NCBI GenBank assembly: GCA_004010535.1
Contig: RQYE01000001.1
Location: 310,001-374,000, forward strand
Length of the DNA stretch: 64,000 bases
Reading direction: 5' to 3'
From: Coriobacteriales bacterium OH1046
Lineage (GTDB): Bacteria > Actinomycetota > Coriobacteriia > Coriobacteriales > Atopobiaceae
In this document: positions 9,330-15,737 of the stretch, one piece after another
How positions within the stretch are numbered: position 1 is the stretch's first letter
Layout of the letters: every line of letters begins with the position of its first letter
The notes under the pieces: generated by a model
Database searches by the model: none
Told to the model about the DNA's origin: nothing
What the model saw: only the letters and a program-made list of their open reading frames with translations
Made by a program: the position numbers and the translations under genes

Positions 9330-10011
9330 GGCCCGCCACCCCCTCGAAGACGAGTCCTGCGATGATGCCCGCAAGGGCTCCCGCGAAGATGGCGACGCCG
9401 CCCGCGCCCGCGAGCTTGAGCAAGCCCACCGCTATGAAGGAGACGATGCAGACGACCGCAGCCGTGGCGTTGTCGAGCTGGCCCACGAGCAGGCACGCGA
9501 AGATAGAGGTCATGCCGAACGACATCACGTCGAGCGGCAGGTCGACCACGGAGCCCAGCGCAGATCCGATGGCATTCGAAGAGGCCCATGAGAGCATCGA
9601 GAAGACGTTCACGAGCGTGGCCCTGCGCTCATCCCACGCCCCATCCGAGCCATAGCGCTCCATATTGACGCCGAAGGACTCATCGGTCACCGTAGCCGCG
9701 AACAGGACGGAGAGGCGCTTGCGCACGGAGGCGAAGAACGGTGAGAAGGCGGCGGAGTAAAGCATCTGGCGCGACGAGACGAGACCGATGGAGAGGGCGA
9801 TCGAAGCGAGCGGCGTACCCGAGATGATCAGGGGCGACATCATGAACTGGCCCGCACCCGAATAGAAGGTGCAGGAGATGAGGAAGGCGGAAAGCGGCCC
9901 GATGCCGATCTCGTTCTCCATCACCCCGCAGGGAACGCCGATGGCGACATAGCCCAACATGATGGGGAAGGCCGCCTTCAGGGCTTCTCGTATGTCGTCA
10001 CGTGTGCTCAC
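9316..10011 (-). CDS. azlC: AzlC family branched-chain amino acid permease
   Basis: A 231-residue membrane protein of the AzlC/YgaZ family. Diagnostic are AAFPIMLGYVAIGVPCG near the N-terminus and SSRQMLYSAAFSP in the middle, with hydrophobic helices to the end. I chose GTG at 10011, since it begins the conserved region; further upstream in-frame sequence belongs to the divergent thioesterase gene. With AzlD it forms an exporter. Confidence 0.9.
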   Translation of the reverse strand: MSTRDDIREALKAAFPIMLGYVAIGVPCGVMENEIGIGPLSAFLISCTFYSGAGQFMMSPLIISGTPLASIALSIGLVSSRQMLYSAAFSPFFASVRKRLSVLFAATVTDESFGVNMERYGSDGAWDERRATLVNVFSMLSWASSNAIGSALGSVVDLPLDVMSFGMTSIFACLLVGQLDNATAAVVCIVSFIAVGLLKLAGAGGVAIFAGALAGIIAGLVFEGVAGHAGA

Positions 10012-10080
10012 AGGATTGAATTCTAGCTTTGCGCTACGATAGGGAATCGAGAATTTAAGATGCCGACATAAAGAGGTTCC

Positions 10081-10806
10081 ATGTTCTCCTTCACAAGCAC
10101 CGTGCGCTTCAGCGAATGCGACGAGACGAGCACCCTGGCCCTGGTGCCCCTCATCAACTACCTGCAGGATTGTTCCGCCTTCCACACGGAGAGCCTGGGC
10201 GTGGGCATCGCCTTCCAGCGCGAGCGCGGCTATGCGTGGGCCATCACCTCGTGGCGCATCGAGATCCATGCGCTGCCCAAGCTCTGCGATCCCCTACGCG
10301 TCGAAACCTACTGCTATGAGATGAAGCGCACGCACGCGATGCGCAGCTACGCGCTCCGCGCCGAGGACGGCACCATCCTCGTCGCGGCAGACGCCCAGTA
10401 TGTCGTGTTCGATCGCGAGAGCGGCAAGCTCATGCGCATTCCCGAAAGCGAGCAGATCTATCTCGAGGAGCGGCCGCGCCTCGAGATGGGCCCCCTCGAG
10501 AAGAAGATCCTCCTTCCCGGCGATTACACCGTATGCGAGCCCATCGCGGTCGGAAAACAGCATCTCGATTACAACGACCATGTCAACAACGCGCAATATG
10601 TGCTCATGGCGCTCGATGCGGCATCGACCTTGGCCGAGATCGGGGTGCCTGCGGCCTTGGACGTCCAGTATCGCAAGATGGCCTTCCAAGGAGATACGGT
10701 GATTCCGCATGTCCGTATCGACGGGCCGCTCGCCTGCGTCGATCTCGCCGCCGAAGATGGCTCAAGCTATGCCATCGTCCGCCTTACGTGCGCAGAGGGG
10801 GTCTGA
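10081..10806 (+). CDS. Acyl-ACP thioesterase (FatA/FatB-like)
   Basis: Hydrolyses acyl-ACP to release free fatty acids. The 241 residues form two hot-dog repeats: the first contains FSECDETSTLALVPLINYLQD, the second the catalytic-type motif DYNDHVNNAQYVLMALDA. This is the usual size for bacterial members. It is transcribed divergently from azlC across 69 bp and is followed 2 bp later by a Nudix gene, probably co-transcribed. Confidence 0.9.
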   Translation: MFSFTSTVRFSECDETSTLALVPLINYLQDCSAFHTESLGVGIAFQRERGYAWAITSWRIEIHALPKLCDPLRVETYCYEMKRTHAMRSYALRAEDGTILVAADAQYVVFDRESGKLMRIPESEQIYLEERPRLEMGPLEKKILLPGDYTVCEPIAVGKQHLDYNDHVNNAQYVLMALDAASTLAEIGVPAALDVQYRKMAFQGDTVIPHVRIDGPLACVDLAAEDGSSYAIVRLTCAEGV

Positions 10807-10808
10807 GC

Positions 10809-11222
10809 ATGGTGCGCGAGCGCGCCGTCCGCGCCATCGTCTATTGCGATGGGAAGGTGCTCGCCGTCAGGCACGATGGCGGCGCCGATGGAGGCTGTTG
10901 GGAATTCCCCGGCGGGGCGATACGGGAGGGCGAGACGGCTGAGGAAGCGTGCCGGCGCAGCTTCTCCGAGGAGCAGGGCATCGGGCTCCATGTGCTCTGG
11001 CGCCTCGACACCCTTGAGGCCGACCTTCCCGATCGCCCCCTCTCCATGGATGTCCTCATCGCCCCGCTCGAGGGGGCTTGTCTGCGCATCCCCGATGACA
11101 ACGACCGTCGCTGGCTCTCCCAGGATCAGCTGCTCGAGGTAGACTGGTCTGCAGCGGATGCGGAGCTGATCATGATGATAGGCGTGCTCTGGGATCAGCT
11201 CTTCGCGGATGAGCATCTGTAA
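10809..11222 (+). CDS. Nudix hydrolase
   Basis: A 137-residue MutT-like protein expected to hydrolyse nucleoside diphosphates linked to another moiety. The Nudix box is GAIREGETAEEACRRSFSEE followed by QGI. The position normally occupied by the first Glu of the REUxEE core is Ser (RSFSEE), a departure that may weaken or alter activity. The ATG lies 2 bp after the thioesterase stop, suggesting coupling. Substrate unknown. Confidence 0.9.
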   Translation: MVRERAVRAIVYCDGKVLAVRHDGGADGGCWEFPGGAIREGETAEEACRRSFSEEQGIGLHVLWRLDTLEADLPDRPLSMDVLIAPLEGACLRIPDDNDRRWLSQDQLLEVDWSAADAELIMMIGVLWDQLFADEHL

Positions 11223-11249
11223 GACGGGTATTCCGATCCCCCCGTTCGC

Positions 11250-11255
11250 TATACT
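11250..11255 (+). promoter_or_regulatory. Possible -10 box (TATACT) of thyA-folA
   Basis: TATACT lies 42 bp upstream of the thyA start and matches five of six bases of the sigma-70 -10 consensus. No convincing -35 is seen 16-18 bp upstream, so this is only a candidate. Confidence 0.3.
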
Positions 11256-11296
11256 TGCATCGGGGCGATTCCCATCTCAGGCGATAGGACGAGACG

Positions 11297-12145
11297 ATGA
11301 GCAAAGCGGACGATATCTTCATCGGCATGTGCGCCGATATCATCGAGAACGGCACCACCACCGAGGGTCAGAAGGTCCGCCCTCGGTGGGAGGATGGCGC
11401 GAGCGCCTACACCATCAAGCGCTTCGGCGTCTGCAACCGCTATGACCTGCGCGAGGAGTTCCCGGCCTTGACGCTGCGACGCACCGCCCTCAAGAGCTGC
11501 ATGGACGAGATCCTCTGGATCTACCAGAGGAAGTCCAACAACATCCGCGACTTGAAGCCCCATATCTGGGATGAATGGGCGGATGAGACGGGATCCATCG
11601 GCAAAGCATACGGCTATCAGGTGGGCCAGGTCTCGCACTACGCGGATGGCGATTACGACCAGATGGATCGCGTGCTGAAGGACCTGCGCGAGAATCCCTA
11701 TTCGCGGCGCATCATGACCAATCTCTACACCTTCGCGGATCTTTCGGAGATGCACCTCTATCCCTGCGCCTTCAACGTCATCTACAACGTTACGCATGAT
11801 GCGGGAGCCGAGAAGCCCGTGCTGAACATGCTGCTCGTGCAGCGCAGCCAGGATGTGCTTGCCGCCAACAACTGGAACGTCTGCCAGTACGCGCTGCTGC
11901 TCATGATGGTCGCGCAGGTCTCCAACATGGTTCCGGGCGAATTCGTGCATATGATCGCCGATGCGCACATCTACGACCGCCATATCGGCATCGTGCGCGA
12001 GCTCATCGCACGGCCGTGCCATCCCGCGCCGAAGGTCTCCCTGAACCCCGGCGTGCATGACTTCTACGCATTCACCACCGACGACCTTATCGTCGAGGAC
12101 TATGTCTTCGGCCCGCAGGTTGCCGGCATCCCTATAGCGGTCTGA
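11297..12145 (+). CDS. thyA: Thymidylate synthase
   Basis: Makes dTMP from dUMP using 5,10-methylene-tetrahydrofolate as methyl donor and reductant, giving dihydrofolate. The 282-residue protein carries the catalytic cysteine in LYPCAFNV and the signature QRSQDVLAANNWNVCQYA; the downstream HIYDRHI region is also typical. It is followed 2 bp later by folA, which recycles the dihydrofolate formed here. Confidence 0.96.
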   Translation: MSKADDIFIGMCADIIENGTTTEGQKVRPRWEDGASAYTIKRFGVCNRYDLREEFPALTLRRTALKSCMDEILWIYQRKSNNIRDLKPHIWDEWADETGSIGKAYGYQVGQVSHYADGDYDQMDRVLKDLRENPYSRRIMTNLYTFADLSEMHLYPCAFNVIYNVTHDAGAEKPVLNMLLVQRSQDVLAANNWNVCQYALLLMMVAQVSNMVPGEFVHMIADAHIYDRHIGIVRELIARPCHPAPKVSLNPGVHDFYAFTTDDLIVEDYVFGPQVAGIPIAV

Positions 12146-12147
12146 CC

Positions 12148-12636
12148 ATGGATGCGATCGTCTCCGTCACGCGGGACTGGGGCATCGGACGCGACGGCGG
12201 GCTGCTCGTGCGTAACAAGGCCGACATGCGGCGCTTCAAGGAGCTCACGATGGGCGGGAGCGTCATCATGGGCAGGAAGACCTTCGAGAGCCTGCCAGGA
12301 GGTCCGCTGACGGGCAGGAACAACATCGTGCTCACACGGGCCCGCGACCTCGCCTCCTCCGAGGATATCGAGGTTGCCCGATCGATTGACGAGGCCTTGG
12401 CGCTGGCGGATGCGTACGGAGAGAGGGCTTGGCTCATCGGTGGGGCGTCGCTCTACAGGCAGTTTATCGACCGGTGCAGCATGGCCTACGTCACCTTCCA
12501 CGATATCGTCCTCGATGCAGATACGTACTTCCCCGATCTGGACGGGGATGATGCGTGGTCGTGCATCGGCATCACGGAGACCGACTTCACCGAGCGCGGC
12601 ATCCCGTTCCATTTCGCCCTGTACGAGCACCTGTGA
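12148..12636 (+). CDS. folA: Dihydrofolate reductase
   Basis: Reduces dihydrofolate to tetrahydrofolate with NADPH. The 162-residue length is standard. Visible motifs: an N-terminal AIVSVTRDWGIGRDGGL loop, the NADPH-binding GGSVIMGRKTFESLPGGPL segment, and the ERAWLIGGASLYRQF glycine-rich loop. It is co-directional with thyA with a 2-bp gap. Downstream begins a cluster of palindromic repeats. Confidence 0.96.
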   Translation: MDAIVSVTRDWGIGRDGGLLVRNKADMRRFKELTMGGSVIMGRKTFESLPGGPLTGRNNIVLTRARDLASSEDIEVARSIDEALALADAYGERAWLIGGASLYRQFIDRCSMAYVTFHDIVLDADTYFPDLDGDDAWSCIGITETDFTERGIPFHFALYEHL

Positions 12637-12665
12637 TCGCAGAGCAGCCGCTCTCGCCCCCCCCC

Positions 12666-12730
12666 GCGTTCCCCCAGCACACCTCCCAGCGACTGTACAG
12701 TCACCGTATGCTGTGCTGGCCAAACGTGCC
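12666..12730. repeat. Palindromic repeat family 1, copy A
   Basis: Imperfect palindrome of about 65 bp with outer arms CCAGCACA / TGTGCTGG around the perfect core GACTGTACAGTC (12691-12702). It lies just downstream of folA and ends with GGCCAAACGTGCC, shared with other copies. Its centre is 95 bp from that of copy B. Confidence 0.85.
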
Positions 12731-12760
12731 TGAATACGTCGCCAAGAGGACCCTGATTTT

Positions 12761-12825
12761 GCTTTTCTCCAGCATGTCCCTTGGCGACTGTACCGTCACC
12801 GGGAAGTGTATTGGTCAAACGTGCC
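12761..12825. repeat. Palindromic repeat family 1, copy B
   Basis: Same element as copy A, core GACTGTACCGTC (12786-12797) between CCAGCATGTCCC and TTGGTCAAACGTGCC. The minus-strand DUF559-like gene reads into this copy: its last residues (GTFDQYTSR) and stop codon are repeat sequence. Confidence 0.85.
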
Positions 12826-13833
12826 GCATGGCTTTTTAGGGTGCAGAGGCGCCGTCCACTCCGATCTGTAATGGTGGCTCGGATTGAAGAGGACGCCCTG
12901 CAGCCTCATCCGCATCGAGATCTCATCGTCATCGGGAAGCGGCAGCCTGAATCCGAGCGCCCGCGCGAGCTGCTCCGCCTTGCGATCGAACCTCCAGTAA
13001 TCGCTTGCCTCCGCGCCCGTGCAAACGATGACCTTCTTCCCCAAGGCAGCGAGAATCCCACGTCGGTTCTTATCGGCATCAGAATCGGCCTTCGTGCCAT
13101 GGTCGGCATCACCATCGTATTCGAAGATGACCTCCGCGCCGCGCCACATCATGTCGGCCGAAAAATACTCCTGCTCGGTAAGGCGACGATCACCCCCGTT
13201 CACATCGACACGCGCGTTGCACTCGGGTTTGGCAAAGTCGTAGCCACCGTGCTCCCCGGGCAATGTGAGCGCAAGATTGCACTGCGTCTCACGTGGAGAG
13301 ACGGATCCATCGGACATGAAGGCAAGCGCCTCCCTCGCTCTTCCCATGCCCGATACGCCATGGCAAGCGTCGATGAATGATCGCAGGGCCGCAACGTTTG
13401 TGAGCGGCTTGTGGGATGTGAATCCGCGCTTGGCGGCGTCGTTGAGCGAATAGCCCCCGGTTAGCTCCATTCCGAGCTCGGCAAGCGCGATGCGCGAGTT
13501 CCGGCGCATATGCGCCGCCTGTAGGAAGCAGAGCTCCGGCGATGAGACGAGCAACTGGTCGGAAAGACGGAAGAAGGAGCTAGCGGGAAGACAGGCGGAG
13601 CAAACGTGCGCGCGGATGCGCTTCGACGCATGCACCATCTGCTTGCCCGGCACGAGGAAATCGACCTTGGAGGAAAGCGTGCGGATATTCTCCGGAATCA
13701 TGGATAGCACGGCTTTCTCCGTGGTCACGCAGTCGAGCAGGCCCGATACGATGATCCTCGATGGGAATGGCTGCTCGCCCGACCCGACGGCACGCCAGAA
13801 GTTGATTGCGGTAGCGTGGCTTAGGCACAGCAT
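12796..13833 (-). CDS. DUF559 / AbiEi-like putative endonuclease-fold protein
   Basis: A 345-residue protein of unproven function. The N-terminal half (VDFLVPGKQM..., then SFFRLSDQLLVSSPELCF) resembles AbiEi/DUF559-associated regions. The C-terminal part carries an EYDGDADH motif (residues 238-245) followed by DKNRRGILAALGKKVIV, the E-x-D ... K/R spacing of Vsr/DUF559 PD-(D/E)xK folds. A strong ribosome site (AGGAGGAGTCC) precedes ATG 13833. Its C-terminus is encoded by repeat copy B, and repeats lie on both sides. It is a clear paralogue of the gene at 59302-60531: both share LVP, SPEL, SPxE and YDG motifs in order. A defence or mobile-element role is inferred only. Confidence 0.65.
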   Translation of the reverse strand: MLCLSHATAINFWRAVGSGEQPFPSRIIVSGLLDCVTTEKAVLSMIPENIRTLSSKVDFLVPGKQMVHASKRIRAHVCSACLPASSFFRLSDQLLVSSPELCFLQAAHMRRNSRIALAELGMELTGGYSLNDAAKRGFTSHKPLTNVAALRSFIDACHGVSGMGRAREALAFMSDGSVSPRETQCNLALTLPGEHGGYDFAKPECNARVDVNGGDRRLTEQEYFSADMMWRGAEVIFEYDGDADHGTKADSDADKNRRGILAALGKKVIVCTGAEASDYWRFDRKAEQLARALGFRLPLPDDDEISMRMRLQGVLFNPSHHYRSEWTAPLHPKKPCGTFDQYTSR

Positions 13834-13837
13834 GGAC

Positions 13838-13858
13838 TCCTCCTCCTGTGATGGAGGA
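13838..13858 (-). promoter_or_regulatory. Hairpin covering the ribosome site of the DUF559-like gene
   Basis: On the minus strand TCCTCC-ATCACA-GGAGGA forms a perfect 6-bp hairpin whose right arm is the Shine-Dalgarno itself. This could hold down translation until opened by a protein or a coupled event. The pairing is visible; the regulatory role is inferred. Confidence 0.45.
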
Positions 13859-14083
13859 CACCGTAACATGGCAGTACCGCTACCATCTCAACAATCTGGT
13901 TCGGACCATCAGGTGGACGACAGCTTTATGGCAGATATCTTTCAAGAAATACTCGATGCCAATGTCAACGCTTTGCTTCCCATCTGGGCAGGAGACAACA
14001 CCCTGCGCAGATCCTTTACGGAAACGGTTCGCGTTTCGTGGAGGCTGCTTTGCATAAAACCTACCTGCAAGGAAGACATGTTC

Positions 14084-14129
14084 GGCAACGACTGTACAGT
14101 CGCCAGATGCCCTGCTGGCCAAACGCAGC
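14084..14129. repeat. Palindromic repeat family 1, copy C (left arm missing)
   Basis: Core GACTGTACAGTC (14090-14101) followed by CGCCAGATGCCCTGCTGGCC and AAACGCAGC. The left arm found in other copies is not recognisable, so this is a partial copy. Its centre is 95 bp from that of copy D. Confidence 0.75.
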
Positions 14130-14158
14130 GAGAAGGTCCTTCTGAAAGGCCCCGATTC

Positions 14159-14224
14159 GGCATTTTCCCAGCATGTCCCTTGGCGACTGTACCGTCACCA
14201 CGACCCTTGCTGGTCAAATATGCC
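14159..14224. repeat. Palindromic repeat family 1, copy D
   Basis: GGCATTTTCCCAGCATGTCC, then the core GACTGTACCGTC (14185-14196) and CTTGCTGGTCAAATATGCC. Nearly identical to copy B in the left half. Confidence 0.8.
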
Positions 14225-14254
14225 ACGATAGTTCTTTAGGAGAGCTTCCGATCC

Positions 14255-14320
14255 GGCATTTCCCCAGCACATCTCCTCGTGACTGCACAGTCGCCAAGGG
14301 ACATGCTGGGGAAACGCAGC
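14255..14320. repeat. Palindromic repeat family 1, copy E
   Basis: GGCATTTCCCCAGCACATCT, core GACTGCACAGTC (14281-14292), then GCCAAGGGACATGCTGGGGA and AACGCAGC. Its centre lies 96 bp from that of copy D, and it ends 11 bp before the stop of the lipoprotein gene. Confidence 0.8.
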
Positions 14321-14330
14321 ACTCGAAAGC

Positions 14331-14924
14331 CTAGATGCTGAACTCAGCCCCTCCGTAGAGGGCGGAGTAGAACTCGTTGTTATCTGGATCGATCTCCCAT
14401 GCCCCGTCCTCGTTCTTGAAGACCTCGAGGGTGACATCGGTGGTCGTGGTTTCGAGCTCGCCTGAATCGACGAGCTCGTAGAAGAAGGAGAAGAGCTTCT
14501 TGACGAGCGCGCCCTCCCCTTCCGTATCGAAGAGCTCCTGCGCCTCATCGGTGGAGGCGAATTCCTCGAATTGCTCGCCCGCCCGATCGAGTGCAGCGCC
14601 GAGGTCGACATTGGTCACCGAGAGGGCGACCGTACCCGTGTCTCCGGAGACATCGACATCGCCGATCTCCCACGCGAGATGCTTGAAGCAGTGGCCCAAG
14701 AACTCGTTGGCGTCGATGCCGTAGGCGTTGAGCGATTCGATGACGCTCTGATCGACGAAGTCTGCGGCATCGGAGTCCTCGATACTCTTGAAGAGCCCCA
14801 TCGTAGTGTCGACGGCATCGCGCACGGCACCCTCCTCGCCCGCGAAGAGCGAGCAGGAAGCGAGCACGACCGACATCGTCAGCGCGCAGAGGGTGGATAC
14901 GGCGGCTTCGAACCTCGTCTTCAT
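14331..14924 (-). CDS. Hypothetical lipoprotein
   Basis: A 197-residue secreted protein with a lipoprotein signal peptide: positively charged start, hydrophobic core, and a lipobox VLASC with the Cys at about residue 23. The mature part is acidic and resembles DUF4878/DUF5105-type small lipoproteins with a transport-factor-like fold (domain assignment tentative). It lies 9 bp downstream of the phosphotransferase gene and is probably co-transcribed. Function unknown. Confidence 0.8.
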   Translation of the reverse strand: MKTRFEAAVSTLCALTMSVVLASCSLFAGEEGAVRDAVDTTMGLFKSIEDSDAADFVDQSVIESLNAYGIDANEFLGHCFKHLAWEIGDVDVSGDTGTVALSVTNVDLGAALDRAGEQFEEFASTDEAQELFDTEGEGALVKKLFSFFYELVDSGELETTTTDVTLEVFKNEDGAWEIDPDNNEFYSALYGGAEFSI

Positions 14925-14933
14925 AGCGCTCCC

Positions 14934-15707
14934 CTATTCGAAATCGGCGGCAGCATTGATCCAGCCGAGCAGGAACTCATCGTAGAGATGGCGCCCTCGC
15001 GAGAGCTCCGCCGCCGCCAGAACAGGCAGCCAGTAGCGGATCTTCTGCTTGGGGATATCGGCCTTGACCGAATAGGCATCGAGATAGAGCTCGGCCCAGT
15101 CGGGCTGCTCGAGCGAGAGCTCGAGATAGGTCATGGCAGCATCGGCCTCGGGCACGCCGCGCGAGACATGGGTCCAGTCACATACATAGGGCTTGCCGCC
15201 GTCCTCGGGGATGAGGACGTTGCTGGGATTGAAATCGCCGTGGCAGATCGTGCGCCCGCTGCGCATGCCGTCCGCACGCATCTGCAAGTCGTAGCGAGCG
15301 GTGGGGTCGAGCTCCCTGACAACGCTGATCATGCCGATGAGCTTGCGCTTCTGATTGTTGAGCAGTATGGGTGCCGGAATGGCTTGGATCTCGAGCTGCA
15401 ACTCGACGAACTGATCCATATATGCTTTGAGCTCGTCGCCTGCAGCATCGTGCATGATGCCGGAGAGGGTCCTGCTGGGGATGTACTCGTTCGCGAGCGC
15501 CCAAGAACCATCCTCGACTTGGGAAACCTCGAGGATACGGGGGACGCGCACACCCGCTTCCTGAATACGGGCGCAGTTCAGCGCCTCGTTGAAGACATCC
15601 TGCGCGGGCTTGCTGGCGTTGAAGACCTTGATCACGCGATCGCCGTCACGGTAGACGACCTTGTTATGGCGGCGGACGATCTCGACCTTGCAATCTGAAA
15701 GCTGCAT
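14934..15707 (-). CDS. Aminoglycoside phosphotransferase-like small-molecule kinase
   Basis: A 257-residue APH/choline-kinase-fold protein. The catalytic loop ICHGDFNPSNVLI (Brenner motif) and the metal-binding VCDW that replaces DFG are clear; an ATP-binding Lys is likely in DRVIKVFN. It most resembles the TIGR02172-like phosphotransferases found near housekeeping genes; resistance is not implied. Upstream is adhE (30-bp gap), downstream the lipoprotein gene. Confidence 0.85.
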   Translation of the reverse strand: MQLSDCKVEIVRRHNKVVYRDGDRVIKVFNASKPAQDVFNEALNCARIQEAGVRVPRILEVSQVEDGSWALANEYIPSRTLSGIMHDAAGDELKAYMDQFVELQLEIQAIPAPILLNNQKRKLIGMISVVRELDPTARYDLQMRADGMRSGRTICHGDFNPSNVLIPEDGGKPYVCDWTHVSRGVPEADAAMTYLELSLEQPDWAELYLDAYSVKADIPKQKIRYWLPVLAAAELSRGRHLYDEFLLGWINAAADFE

Positions 15708-15737
15708 TTCGTTTCCTCCAAACGGTTGGGCGCTCGA

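Larger units (their letters stand above)
13834..14330. other. 497-bp gene-free island with palindromic repeats
   Basis: Between the DUF559-like gene and the lipoprotein gene. The first 230 bp are less GC-rich than the surroundings, and I see no convincing gene; short open frames exist but lack ribosome sites and recognisable motifs. The rest is three family-1 repeats (C, D, E). It may be debris from an earlier insertion. Confidence 0.6.

Noticed and set aside
13848-14226. Several short open frames of about 70-95 codons in the gene-free island
   Set aside because: No ribosome sites or motifs, and most run through the palindromic repeats.
12666-14320. CRISPR array
   Set aside because: The units are long palindromes with a 95-bp period, only two or three per cluster; no short repeats with unique spacers and no cas genes.
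14934-15707. Aminoglycoside resistance gene
   Set aside because: It has the phosphotransferase fold motifs, but belongs to a general small-molecule kinase group; nothing indicates resistance.
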